From Chamaesiphon sp041738715 (GTDB lineage: Bacteria > Cyanobacteriota > Cyanobacteriia > Cyanobacteriales > Chamaesiphonaceae), in the NCBI GenBank assembly GCA_041738715.1, contig JBGSPI010000139.1, forward strand, positions 62,001 through 126,000: a DNA stretch of 64,000 nucleotides. The letters are read 5' to 3'. A model generated the notes under the pieces. The model did not search any database and was not told where the DNA came from. It was given only the letters and a program-made list of their open reading frames with translations. The translations under genes and the position numbers were made by a program. Positions within the stretch are counted from its first letter, which is position 1; each line of letters opens with the position of its first letter. Positions 17,179 through 26,180 of this stretch are shown one piece after another.

Positions 17179-17853
17179 CTATTCTCGCAGAACATAACCA
17201 ACACCCCGGACTGTCTGAATTAATCGTTTACCACCATCTTTTTCTAACTTGAGTCGGAGGTAGCGAACATAGACTTCGATCACATTAGATTCGCCCAGGA
17301 AATCATATCCCCAGACATTCTCTAAAATTTGTTCTCGACTGAGTTCGATTTCGGGATGGGAGAGCAGATACCGAAGCAGTTCAAATTCTTTGATGGTGAG
17401 ATCGATCGCTTGTTCCCCACGAAATGCTCTGTGTGTCACTAAATCTAAGGTGAGATCGGCAAAGCGCAACTGCTCCCCTGTGGTACTTTCTGAGTGAAGA
17501 TATAGCCCAATTCTGTGTAAAAAATTAGGTGCATAATAGGGTTTAAGAAAGTAGTCATCAGCCCCAGCTTCTAGACAGGCAACGCGATCGGCAACTGTAT
17601 CATGAGCCATCAGTAATATAATTGTAGCAACAGAACCACTCTCGCGCAACTGCTTAACTAGGTGCAGTGATGATTCTCCCAAGGCTCGATCGATCGTAAT
17701 CAATGAGGGTTGTAACTTTTTGGCTTTTTCTAATCCGCTCTTGGCACTATCCGCCATCGCTGTCTGATATCCCGCCTTGGTGAGATCGAGACTAATTCTC
17801 TCTGCTAAGGCTTGATCGTTTTCGACAATCAGGATAGGCGCAGTTTCAACCAT
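17179..17853 (-). CDS. OmpR-type response regulator, NblR-like
   Basis: 224 residues. The receiver domain (5-118) keeps the acceptor-like Asp55 (TIDRALGE) and Lys104 (YFLKPY), but the acidic pair that binds Mg is Glu-Asn (IVEND) instead of Asp-Asp. A winged-helix output domain follows (128-222, VWGYDFLGESNVIEVYVRYL). The run DRVACLEAGADDYFLKPY resembles cyanobacterial NblR, the regulator of phycobilisome degradation in starvation and high light, which can act without phosphorylation. The RpaA/RpaB/ManR group is the alternative. No histidine kinase is adjacent. Confidence 0.75.
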   Translation of the reverse strand: MVETAPILIVENDQALAERISLDLTKAGYQTAMADSAKSGLEKAKKLQPSLITIDRALGESSLHLVKQLRESGSVATIILLMAHDTVADRVACLEAGADDYFLKPYYAPNFLHRIGLYLHSESTTGEQLRFADLTLDLVTHRAFRGEQAIDLTIKEFELLRYLLSHPEIELSREQILENVWGYDFLGESNVIEVYVRYLRLKLEKDGGKRLIQTVRGVGYVLRE

Positions 17854-18185
17854 AGGAAATAAGGGCTAAGGGACGATCGATTTACCTAGTTTAAGCGATC
17901 GTGGTTAGTGGCTGCTCTGAGATCTTTATTCATCCAAACTGCTAGTTATCAGTTATCAGTGAGGTTCGGGAATCGGGAATAGCGTCTCGATCCCAGTCCC
18001 CATCTGAAGGGTAACTAGCAACTTGCGTTATTAACTGCTAATTGTAGGTGGTTCGACCTTCAGCCAAATACATTGCTTTGTAAACTTACATTAAGATATG
18101 ACGGCAAAACGTTTTGCCAGCTTGACAGTTAGAAAGCCGATCGGCTAGAGTAGATTCATACCCGGGTAAAGCAGTTGAGAATCAT
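17854..18185. other. Divergent intergenic region with palindrome
   Basis: Contains a short repeat AGTTATCAGTTATCAGT (17943-17960), a 16-base perfect palindrome (18103-18118) and a candidate promoter (18122-18151). No gene is supported here. Confidence 0.5.
18103..18151 (+). promoter_or_regulatory. Palindromic operator candidate and promoter of the RHH gene
   Basis: The perfect palindrome GGCAAAACGTTTTGCC (18103-18118) abuts a sigma-70-like promoter, TTGACA (18122-18127), an 18-base spacer and TAGAGT (18146-18151). The ATG of the ribbon-helix-helix gene is 34 bases downstream. Ribbon-helix-helix proteins bind such palindromes and often autoregulate, so this could be its own operator (inference). 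Confidence 0.5.
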
Positions 18186-18533
18186 ATGGAAGATAAGCAA
18201 AAGGTCACTTTGTACCTGCCGCCACAACTACATCGTCAGTTGAAGATTCGATCGGCAGTTGATGCTGATTCGATGTCTAACATCGTGGAGAAAGCTGTGG
18301 AATTCTATCTCAACCACTCCGAAGTGGTCGATGGCATAGAACTGTATGGTACGACCCATCAGGTGTACAACTGCCCCGAATGCGAACATCCGGTCGTAAT
18401 CAGGGATGGAGAAATGGTTGCACTCGGTCAACAAGCCGGGTTGCTATCTGAGGATTTATCAGATCTGCGTCAAGACGAAATCGAAGCGCGTCCGCACTCT
18501 CAAACGCAGCAGGATTTGGCGGTGGTCATTTAG
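18186..18533 (+). CDS. Ribbon-helix-helix-like protein with CxxC motif
   Basis: 115 residues. The N-terminus KVTLYLPPQLHRQLKIRSAV followed by MSNIVEKAVEFYLNH matches a CopG/Arc-type ribbon-helix-helix DNA-binding fold. A central YNCPECEHPVV carries a single CxxC (63-66) that could hold part of a zinc site. The tail is acidic and polar. It precedes the AAA ATPase gene by 100 bases on the same strand. Its target is unknown; a palindrome in its own promoter is a candidate. Confidence 0.65.
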   Translation: MEDKQKVTLYLPPQLHRQLKIRSAVDADSMSNIVEKAVEFYLNHSEVVDGIELYGTTHQVYNCPECEHPVVIRDGEMVALGQQAGLLSEDLSDLRQDEIEARPHSQTQQDLAVVI

Positions 18534-18633
18534 ACGAGCCACAATCTTCGCAGCTAGATCTTAGTTACTTTGACTAGGATTTAAACTTCTAGAGTGAGGC
18601 GGTAGTAGGCACCATCTCTGAGGATAGATAGTC

Positions 18634-20142
18634 ATGCAAGAAGAGCTAAATATTTTAATCCAAGCTCAATATCCCCTCATCTATCTCGTCACCGCCGAGG
18701 AAGATCGTGCCGAAAAAGAAATCGCCACGATCGCCCAGATGAAACAACAGCCCCGCAAATTCTATGTGTGGACACTGACGCATGGGATGGTGGAGTACGG
18801 GCAAGCTCGGACAACTCAGCACAACACCATTTCGCCTGAAGCTGCGATCGAATGGACGACACGACAAAAAGATCCGGCGATCTTTGTATTCAAGGATTTG
18901 CATCCATTTAAGGACTCTGCCGCAGTTACGCGGTGGTTGCGCGATGCGATTGCCAGCTTTCAGGGTACACAGAAAGTAATCGTTCTGATGTCGCCCGTAC
19001 AGCAGGTACCGATCGAACTAGAAAAGGAAGTGGTAGTTCTGGACTTTGCCCTACCCGACCTATCGGCACTCGATCGAGTCTTGACCCAGCAATTGGATCA
19101 AAATCGCCAAAGTCGCCTCACTGCCCAAGGACGGGAAAAACTGCTCAAAGCATCATTAGGTCTGACCAAAGACGAAGCAGAGAAGGTTTACCGTAAAGCC
19201 TATGTCAAGCGGGGCAAAATCACCGAAGACGAAGTAGATATCGTCCTCTCCGAGAAGAAGCAACTAATCCGCCGCAATGGAATTCTCGAATTTATCGAAG
19301 AAGATGAAACCATCGATTCCGTGGGTGGCTTAGATGAACTTAAAGGTTGGTTAGTACAGCGTTCTAATGCTTTCAGTGAGAGAGCAAGAGCCTATGGGCT
19401 ACCCCAACCCAAAGGGATGTTGATTCTTGGTGTACCAGGTTGTGGCAAATCTTTGATTGCCAAAACCACCTCCAGACTCTGGGGTCTACCCTTACTGCGG
19501 TTAGATATGGGTAGGGTCTACGACGGCTCAATGGTTGGACGCTCTGAGGCGAACTTACGTGGTGCCCTGAAAACCGCCGAGTCGATTTCTCCAGCAATCT
19601 TATTTATCGACGAACTCGATAAAGCCTTTGCCGGAACATCTGGTTCAGCCGATTCTGACGGTGGTACCTCTAGCCGGATCTTCGGTTCATTCCTGACTTG
19701 GATGCAGGAAAAAACCTCACCCATCTTTGTGATGGCCACAGCTAACCGTGTCGAAAAACTGCCTGGGGAATTCCTCCGCAAAGGACGATTTGATGAAATC
19801 TTCTTCGTAGACTTACCTACTCAGTCCGAACGCGAAGCCGTATTCAAAATTCATCTAAGTAAGCGTAACCGAGATCTAGACCGCTTCGATCTATTGCAAC
19901 TAGCCAAAGTTGCCGATGGATTCTCGGGCGCTGAAATAGAACAAGCCTTAATCGCCGCGATGTATGATGCCTTTGCCCAGGATCGGGAGTTCACCCAACT
20001 GGATATCATCGCCGCCATTAAAGCAACTCTGCCCCTCTCGCGGACAATGACAGAGCAGGTAACTGCTTTGCGAGACTGGGCAAGACAGCGAGCGCGTCCC
20101 GCCGCTGCCTCAGTCGCTGAATACCAGCGGATGGAGTTCTAA
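18634..20142 (+). CDS. Ycf46-like AAA ATPase
   Basis: 502 residues. An N-terminal domain (ILIQAQYPLIYLVTAEEDRA) of about 200 residues precedes one AAA module. The module has Walker A GVPGCGKS (266-273), Walker B AILFIDELDKAF (321-332), and sensor and arginine-finger regions (FVMATANRVEKLPGEFLRKGRFDE). This is the architecture of Ycf46, a conserved cyanobacterial protein still encoded in some algal plastids. Ycf46 has been linked to inorganic-carbon use and photosynthesis regulation; the mechanism is unclear. The ycf35 gene follows. Confidence 0.88.
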   Translation: MQEELNILIQAQYPLIYLVTAEEDRAEKEIATIAQMKQQPRKFYVWTLTHGMVEYGQARTTQHNTISPEAAIEWTTRQKDPAIFVFKDLHPFKDSAAVTRWLRDAIASFQGTQKVIVLMSPVQQVPIELEKEVVVLDFALPDLSALDRVLTQQLDQNRQSRLTAQGREKLLKASLGLTKDEAEKVYRKAYVKRGKITEDEVDIVLSEKKQLIRRNGILEFIEEDETIDSVGGLDELKGWLVQRSNAFSERARAYGLPQPKGMLILGVPGCGKSLIAKTTSRLWGLPLLRLDMGRVYDGSMVGRSEANLRGALKTAESISPAILFIDELDKAFAGTSGSADSDGGTSSRIFGSFLTWMQEKTSPIFVMATANRVEKLPGEFLRKGRFDEIFFVDLPTQSEREAVFKIHLSKRNRDLDRFDLLQLAKVADGFSGAEIEQALIAAMYDAFAQDREFTQLDIIAAIKATLPLSRTMTEQVTALRDWARQRARPAAASVAEYQRMEF

Positions 20143-20324
20143 CAAGCTTGCTCCGCCCACCGGAGTCAAGGTGCTAGGTCACTCGATCGGGGGAATACTA
20201 ACAAAATAAACCCATCGACACTAGCAAACGGATCGAATCACCAGATCTAGTTTATAACAAGATCGAGTTCCCGAACAGTTCAAGTCGTCGTTTCTCTTAA
20301 CTCATTTTATTGGAGGAAATAGAT

Positions 20325-20678
20325 ATGTCCCACTTCAGCACTCTCCGTACCAAAATCACTGACGCTGAAATTCTCAAAACTTCTCTGCGCGACCTCGGCA
20401 TCAACGTTAAAACCGAAACCGATCTCCGTGGCTATCAAGGTCAGCGCGTGCGGGCTGATATCGTAGCTGTTCTTGAAGGTGATTACGATTTAGGCTGGTC
20501 TCGGAATAGTGATGGTTCTTTCGATCTAATCGCCGATCTCTGGGGTGTTGCCAAAAAACACAATCAAACTGAGTTGATCAACTCGATCAATCAAAAATAC
20601 GCAGTCAACAAAACTCTCTCTGAAGTCCAACAACGTGGTGGTCTCCAAAACGCCAATGTCACTCTGGTTCTTCAATAG
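20325..20678 (+). CDS. ycf35: DUF1257 protein (Ycf35)
   Basis: 117 residues from the ATG at 20325, set by GGAGGAA at 20312-20318 (the in-frame TTG at 20310 overlaps that site). The sequence MSHFSTLRTKITDAEILKTS, KTETDLRGYQGQRVRADIV and the Trp-containing DLGWSRNSDGSFDLIAD match DUF1257. It is a small soluble protein retained in red-algal plastids. Function is unknown. The strong Shine-Dalgarno and terminator suggest a well-expressed single gene. Confidence 0.92.
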   Translation: MSHFSTLRTKITDAEILKTSLRDLGINVKTETDLRGYQGQRVRADIVAVLEGDYDLGWSRNSDGSFDLIADLWGVAKKHNQTELINSINQKYAVNKTLSEVQQRGGLQNANVTLVLQ

Positions 20679-20703
20679 TATTAGTTCTGCGCGTTCCCAA
20701 CTA

Positions 20704-20735
20704 AATGGGTCGATCCTCTCTAGGATCGGCCCATT
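20704..20735 (+). terminator. Terminator after ycf35
   Basis: A 14-base stem AATGGGTCGATCCT/AGGATCGGCCCATT (one G-U pair) with a CTCT loop is followed by CTTTAGTTTATCTTT. It lies between ycf35 and the convergent UPF0182 gene. Confidence 0.85.
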
Positions 20736-20755
20736 CTTTAGTTTATCTTTAATCT

Positions 20756-23671
20756 CTACGGCTGGGTTGGTTCAACGGGACGGATAATTGGTGCTGGGAC
20801 TGGTAATGAAGATTTAAAAATAGCTGTTAAAGCTTGTTGTAAATTTTGTGCCATCACAATCCGGTTTTCATACGCCACTATTACTCGGACTAGGGTTGGT
20901 AATTGATTTTGGGTTGAGGCAAGATACAGTGGTTCAACATATAGTAAAGATTGTTCGATCGGGACGATCAACAGATTACCCTGAATCACCCGCGAACCCT
21001 GACGATTCCAGAGGGAAATTTGCTGAGAAATCACCGGATCTTGATTGATCCGAGCTTCGATTTGTTCGGGGCCATAAATCTGTCTTTGTTTGGGAAAAGT
21101 GTAGAGTAATAACTTACCGTAATTCTCCCCATCAGAACGGGCAGCTAACCAGGCAATCAAATTTGTCCGCTGTTGAGGGGTATAGGGCAAAAAGAGAATA
21201 AATTCCTCGAAGGGCAGACTAGGTAAGCTGGTAATTAGATGATACGGTTCCACCAATCGAGGTTTGTCACCATAAACTTCCGTGGGAATTTGCCACTGAT
21301 CCTCGCGGTTGTAAAATACCTGCGGATCGGTCATGTGATATGTTTTCATTCGCTCGGACTGAATTTTGAACAAGTCCGTCGGGTAACGAATGTGGCGACG
21401 GAGATTTGCAGGCATTGCACTGAGTGGCTCGAATAAATCGGGGAAGATTTTCGCCCAGGTCGTGACGATCGGATCGCTGGGATCGGTGATATAGAATTTG
21501 ACTGAGCCATGATAGGCATCAACAACGACTTTAACTGAATTGCGAATGTAATTGATGCCTTCTTTGCCTACGTCGGCATAGGGATAGCGATCGCTAGTAG
21601 TATAGGCATCGATAATCCAGTAGAGATAACTGGGATCTTGAATATTAGTTGAGTGATTGTGGATGTCCGCTGCGACGAGGTAGGGATCGAGATCGAAGCG
21701 CAGAAAAGGGGCAATCGCGCGAATCCGTTGATTCAAGTTCCGGCGGAATAATAGTTTAGTTTCCGGTAAAAATTCTGGTGTAATCAACATTCGCCAATCA
21801 TTCAAATACTTGGCAAACAGGAATTTTCGCCCAACTGAGTTCAGATCGATGCCCCCGCGACCATCATAGATGTTATAAACATTTTCATCACCACTGGGAT
21901 AATCCAACTCTTTGACTTTGGTATTCGTCATGATGTAAGTGTTGGTATTCTCGCCGTAATAAATACGGGGTTGACCGATCGAAATATTGGCTCGCACAGC
22001 CTCACTAGCGGTCGTTAAAGCACCCTGAGCCGTCATGCCAATGTCTTTGACCAAATATTCGGGCAAGCCCCCTGGAGCGACTCGATTGACGGGACTAAGA
22101 GTAAAACCATAGCCGTGGGTATAAATCAAATGTTTATTTACCCAAGTTTGTGCTTGTTTGGGTACGGCTGTATAGTCTAGTTCGCGGGCGGCAATTAAGA
22201 CTTGCTGCTGTACGGCGGTAGCTTGATTGGTAGGTAATGTTGGGGGTTCAGTGAAGGTATATCGATCGATATTGGCATCGGGAAAGCGATAGTAGAGGCG
22301 AATTTGCTGAAGTTGCCGATTGGTAGCTAGCAGTGGCTCTTTATCCCACAAGCGGATATTCCGAATCGTCAAATCGTTAGCCTGAATATCTGCTTCGCTC
22401 AGGGTTGCTTGGGGGTTAAAAGTTTTGGTTTCAATATTTTCTAGTCCAAAGGCTTGGCGGGTGAAGGCAATCGTGCGTTGAATATAGGGGGTTTCTCGTG
22501 CTAGTTCATTTGGTTGGACGATCACTGCTTGGACTAACATAGGTAAAACAGTAGTCGCACCGATCGCTAAACCGAGATAAAAGATCAGAGTGATTAGTAG
22601 TGGCTTAAAATTGATCTGACGCGGAAAGAAGAAAAATCGCCACAATAAGTATCCGCCAATCCCGAATGCTAGAATGCTTAACACTCGATCGACAGGCAGT
22701 TGAACATAAATATCCGTATAACTGGCACCGAAAGACACGCCACGGGGTGAGTAGAGCAATTCATAGCAGTTTAACCAATAGCTAAAGCTAATCACCAGCA
22801 TCACAGCCGCGCCCAACCCGTACAGATGGCGTTGTTGCCATCGCGAAAACCCAAAAAACCGTCCATTGCTGAGACTATCTCCCGCCAATAAGTAGGTGAG
22901 GGTGACGGTAATTAGCCCAGTTAGACAGATGCCCATCAATGTAAACTCCACTAATTCAGCAACAGGCAGACTAAATACATAAGTGCTGACATCCTGCCCA
23001 AACACCGGATCCTCACGGTTAAAAGCCGTCGGTTGAAAAGAGGAGAGTACCCGCATCCATTGACGAGATACCACCCAACTAATCGAGAGTGCCATGACGA
23101 CCGAGATCGATTTCAATACTAGTCGGGGATAAAATAAAATGGCGATCGTCAGCGTGCCTACCACTACTGATTTCCAACTCGACGAGAGGAATAATTGCTG
23201 TACCAATTGCCAGATCAGAGTCGATCTCCACAGAATCGGCGCGGTTGGTGTAACACTGGGCAAGTTAGGATTGAAATTTCCGGCGGCTGTAGCTGACTGA
23301 AAATAATGGATCGACATTAACCCCAGTAGGATGCTCAAACTCACCGTCAAAATCAGCAGCCAGCGGAGCTTAAGAAAACGTAGTTGTTGGGGATTTCGAT
23401 CTGGTGTTACTGGAGCACTCCAACGCTGGGCGAGGGCGAGATTTCCCCAGAGGTAGATAGCCGCAGTGGTGAAGGTAACTAGCCACAATCCAGCTTGAGT
23501 ACTCAGCCGGAGCAGATACATCGGTAGGTAGCCAACTTCCTGAAACCAGAGAATTTCTGCGCCTAAACGGGCGATAATTTCGATCGTCAGCCAGATAGCG
23601 CAAACGATCGTCAGCACCTGTAGATAGCGGCTGTGGCGGATAACTGGTGGGATAGGTGATAACAACTTCAT
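20756..23671 (-). CDS. UPF0182 large integral membrane protein
   Basis: 971 residues. The N-terminal third has seven or more hydrophobic helices, for example VLTIVCAIWLTIEIIARLGA and LILTVSLSILLGLMSIHYF. A large extracytoplasmic domain follows, with GFTLSPVNRVAPGGLPEY and PRIYYGENTNTYIMTNTKV, diagnostic of UPF0182 (COG1615). Length is normal for the family. The function is unknown; the large outer domain suggests an envelope role. It is convergent with ycf35 and divergent from the ycf55-like gene, with only 13 bases between the open frames. Confidence 0.92.
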   Translation of the reverse strand: MKLLSPIPPVIRHSRYLQVLTIVCAIWLTIEIIARLGAEILWFQEVGYLPMYLLRLSTQAGLWLVTFTTAAIYLWGNLALAQRWSAPVTPDRNPQQLRFLKLRWLLILTVSLSILLGLMSIHYFQSATAAGNFNPNLPSVTPTAPILWRSTLIWQLVQQLFLSSSWKSVVVGTLTIAILFYPRLVLKSISVVMALSISWVVSRQWMRVLSSFQPTAFNREDPVFGQDVSTYVFSLPVAELVEFTLMGICLTGLITVTLTYLLAGDSLSNGRFFGFSRWQQRHLYGLGAAVMLVISFSYWLNCYELLYSPRGVSFGASYTDIYVQLPVDRVLSILAFGIGGYLLWRFFFFPRQINFKPLLITLIFYLGLAIGATTVLPMLVQAVIVQPNELARETPYIQRTIAFTRQAFGLENIETKTFNPQATLSEADIQANDLTIRNIRLWDKEPLLATNRQLQQIRLYYRFPDANIDRYTFTEPPTLPTNQATAVQQQVLIAARELDYTAVPKQAQTWVNKHLIYTHGYGFTLSPVNRVAPGGLPEYLVKDIGMTAQGALTTASEAVRANISIGQPRIYYGENTNTYIMTNTKVKELDYPSGDENVYNIYDGRGGIDLNSVGRKFLFAKYLNDWRMLITPEFLPETKLLFRRNLNQRIRAIAPFLRFDLDPYLVAADIHNHSTNIQDPSYLYWIIDAYTTSDRYPYADVGKEGINYIRNSVKVVVDAYHGSVKFYITDPSDPIVTTWAKIFPDLFEPLSAMPANLRRHIRYPTDLFKIQSERMKTYHMTDPQVFYNREDQWQIPTEVYGDKPRLVEPYHLITSLPSLPFEEFILFLPYTPQQRTNLIAWLAARSDGENYGKLLLYTFPKQRQIYGPEQIEARINQDPVISQQISLWNRQGSRVIQGNLLIVPIEQSLLYVEPLYLASTQNQLPTLVRVIVAYENRIVMAQNLQQALTAIFKSSLPVPAPIIRPVEPTQP

Positions 23672-23684
23672 CTAGTTTTGCAAT

Positions 23685-25517
23685 TTGCCGCGAAAATCAA
23701 TTAACCTGAGTGCTAAACCAACTATCGATCGGAACATCTCTAGCCAGTCTGAAGATTTTGTCGCTGAAGAATCGATCGACAGGTTTAGCCCCATCATAAC
23801 TAGCGTGTCACCAGAACCTCCTACCACCGATCGCCTGATCCATATCTTAGTGGTTGAAACCGATCCAGTCAGCCAGTCAGGTTTAGTTATTTGCCTCAAT
23901 CGGTTCCCCGATCTCCAGATTAGTGCTCAAGCCGAAACCACTGCGGCTGGGTTGAGAATTCTCAGCGATGATAGAGGTGATACCAGCGAGATTGATGTGA
24001 TGCTATTAGGATTGCCAGTGTATCATGCTGAGAGTCAGCTATCTGGAATTGATTTTTGTCGCACTGTCAAAGCCACATATCCAGACTTACCTATTTTACT
24101 GCTTGCCGATCCGACAGATCCCGATCTCCAGATTGCTGTTCAAATTGGCATTGAAGGCTGTTGTGCCAGAGGCAGTTCGATTCTCGATTTAGTCGGTTGT
24201 CTCCGCCAAGTTGCCGCCGGACAAAACAGTTGGGATTCGTCAACTATCCAGTATTTTAGTCCGCCGAGCCAGTTTGGTAATAGTCTTGCCCAAAATCTCA
24301 GAGCCTCCAGTCTACAGCAAATCGAATCTGCCTTAGCCACACTCACTGCCGATCTGAATTCTCGCCAAATTTCGCCGTTAGAGCAGTTAATTTTAACTGG
24401 ACGCAGAAGAGAACTAAATGCCGCTCGCTGGCTGATTAAACGGCTATTTTCCGCCCCACAGCCACCAAATTTTGGATCGATCGAGCCGCCAAATCCTCCA
24501 GTTAATTCATCAGCTAGTCAACCTTTAGCCACAACTCAACCCAGCGCAATTACTGCCAAACAAGTTCAAGCGGAGATATTCGATCGGATCGCGGCAAAAT
24601 TACAATTCAATCTCGACAATCTCACATCCACCCCGCTAGAAACCGATATTCTGCGGCTCGAAAAGAAGCGAGAATTATTTTATTTAATCCTCCGACAGAT
24701 TGAAGGGCTACTCGATGAATTAAGGTTTTCACAGGTACGGATCGACCAGTTACCAGCCAAAGAAGAGGTGATTTGGCAAGACTTGTGGGCATCCGTGACG
24801 ATCGAATTTTTCGGTAGATATTACACCCCGATCGGTAAAGATCGACAGACTGAAATTATCCCCACCCTCTTGCAAGATCGGGCGATCGTCCAAACGGAAA
24901 TCCTCGCCAAAATCCCGCAAAAGATTGAATTATTAAACCACTTACTATTTCAACAGCCCTTACAGATTGACTATACCGCCTATGCGATCGGCACTCAACT
25001 TGCCCAAGATCGGGCTGGCGAACTGCTGGAAAATCTGGCCATTTGTCTGGCAAATGCCGTCATTCAACCTTTACTCAATCACTTCGGCGATCTAGACTCA
25101 ATTAAACATGGCTTCTACGATCGCCGCTTGCTCTCTAGTCGAGAAATCGAACGGTTCCGCAACGATCTCTCCTGGCGATATCGAATCGATCGCTATTTTA
25201 GTCAGCCGCAAGCTATTTTTGACAGCCAATATCGACTATTTATCTTGACTAATTACGGGATCGAACAAATCCGCATTTATGCCCCCCGCCCAGAGGAATT
25301 AGCCCAATTAGCGGGGATTCCCTTGGCTGTCACCCTAGCCCTAGAAACACGGGATGCGATCGCCCCCCGCCTCAAATCAGCCACAGCCCTAATTGGTACC
25401 GGGATTGTCTACTTACTAACTGAAATTATCGGTCGTGGTATCGGGTTGATCGGTCGCGGTATTATTAAAGGCATCGGGAACATCTGGCAAGAAACTAATC
25501 GCAGTCGCAAGGAGTAG
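23685..25517 (+). CDS. DUF3685 (Ycf55-like) protein with receiver-like N-terminus
   Basis: About 610 residues. The start is uncertain: TTG at 23685 is the earliest and no ATG occurs near it. Residues about 50-180 resemble a response-regulator receiver (IHILVVETDPVSQSGLVICL, DVMLLGLP, YPDLPILLLADPTDPD), with Leu-Gly at the phosphoacceptor position. After a Pro/Ser linker the rest matches DUF3685, the family of plastid Ycf55 (FFGRYYTPIGKDRQTEIIP, LSWRYRIDRYFSQP). The C-terminus has a short Gly/Ile-rich hydrophobic stretch. Function is unknown. The ycf20 gene starts two bases after its stop. Confidence 0.75.
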   Translation: MPRKSINLSAKPTIDRNISSQSEDFVAEESIDRFSPIITSVSPEPPTTDRLIHILVVETDPVSQSGLVICLNRFPDLQISAQAETTAAGLRILSDDRGDTSEIDVMLLGLPVYHAESQLSGIDFCRTVKATYPDLPILLLADPTDPDLQIAVQIGIEGCCARGSSILDLVGCLRQVAAGQNSWDSSTIQYFSPPSQFGNSLAQNLRASSLQQIESALATLTADLNSRQISPLEQLILTGRRRELNAARWLIKRLFSAPQPPNFGSIEPPNPPVNSSASQPLATTQPSAITAKQVQAEIFDRIAAKLQFNLDNLTSTPLETDILRLEKKRELFYLILRQIEGLLDELRFSQVRIDQLPAKEEVIWQDLWASVTIEFFGRYYTPIGKDRQTEIIPTLLQDRAIVQTEILAKIPQKIELLNHLLFQQPLQIDYTAYAIGTQLAQDRAGELLENLAICLANAVIQPLLNHFGDLDSIKHGFYDRRLLSSREIERFRNDLSWRYRIDRYFSQPQAIFDSQYRLFILTNYGIEQIRIYAPRPEELAQLAGIPLAVTLALETRDAIAPRLKSATALIGTGIVYLLTEIIGRGIGLIGRGIIKGIGNIWQETNRSRKE

Positions 25518-25519
25518 TT

Positions 25520-25912
25520 ATGCAAAATACTCGCCTCAATACGCTGATTGACAGACTAGGCAAACAGTTTAGCCAATGGGTGCAAAATCCCTGGCGGCGG
25601 ATGTCCCTAATTATTATCAGTCTACTCGTCGGGGCTTTTCTCGCTTCAGCGATTATTACAACTACCGGACAATGGGCTAGTCTGGATATAACGCTGGCAG
25701 TGTTGATGGTTGCACTAGTCGAACTAATTAATTGGCTCAAGTATCGAAGAGTCGGCCAAAAAAATCTCGAGCGGAGTTTGTTTGTCAGAACAGCCGCAGA
25801 GCAGTCTCAACTGACGCTCGATCGGCAGCCGCTATGGATTACACTCGCAAACAGCCTGAAATTGGGCTTAATGTACGGCTTGTTTTTAGAGGCATTTAAG
25901 TTAGGCAGTTAG
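25520..25912 (+). CDS. ycf20: DUF565 membrane protein (Ycf20)
   Basis: 130 residues with two or three transmembrane helices (LIIISLLVGAFLASAIITT, ITLAVLMVALVELINWL, and LKLGLMYGLFLEAFKLG at the end). The start MQNTRLNTLIDRLGKQFSQW and the end LGLMYGLFLEAFKLGS are characteristic of DUF565/Ycf20. Plant and algal homologues have been linked to photoprotective energy quenching; the role in cyanobacteria is not settled. It is tightly coupled to the upstream DUF3685 gene (2-base gap). Confidence 0.9.
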   Translation: MQNTRLNTLIDRLGKQFSQWVQNPWRRMSLIIISLLVGAFLASAIITTTGQWASLDITLAVLMVALVELINWLKYRRVGQKNLERSLFVRTAAEQSQLTLDRQPLWITLANSLKLGLMYGLFLEAFKLGS

Positions 25913-26011
25913 TTAAGGATCGCGATCGAGCCACATAACTGTTATACTAGCTAATTGTGGCTTTTTGCCTACCAAATCTTAACCTAACTTTAGTGAATTC
26001 GAGCGGATCTT

Positions 26012-26149
26012 ATGACAAAGCGGACTCTCGGCGGCACCAACCGCAAACAAAAACGGACATCTGGATTTAGAGCACGGATGCGGAGTCGTACCGGGCAAAA
26101 AGTGATCAAAGCGCGAAGAGCCAGAGGACGGCATCGTCTATCTGTCTAG
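26012..26149 (+). CDS. rpmH: 50S ribosomal protein L34
   Basis: 45 residues, starting MTKRTLGGTNRKQKRTSGFR and ending RARGRHRLSV. It is a very basic, short protein with the universal L34 core GFRARMRSRTGQKVIKARR. It opens the conserved rpmH-rnpA-PH-yidC-khpB string. An 11-base perfect hairpin overlaps its stop codon. Confidence 0.97.
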   Translation: MTKRTLGGTNRKQKRTSGFRARMRSRTGQKVIKARRARGRHRLSV

Positions 26150-26160
26150 AGATAGACGAT
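26133..26160 (+). promoter_or_regulatory. Hairpin across the rpmH stop codon
   Basis: ATCGTCTATCT (26133-26143) pairs perfectly with AGATAGACGAT (26150-26160) around a six-base loop that contains the TAG stop. No T tract follows. It could attenuate or process the transcript between rpmH and rnpA, whose products are needed at very different levels (inference). Confidence 0.5.
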
Positions 26161-26180
26161 CTGTATTGGATTAAGATTCA

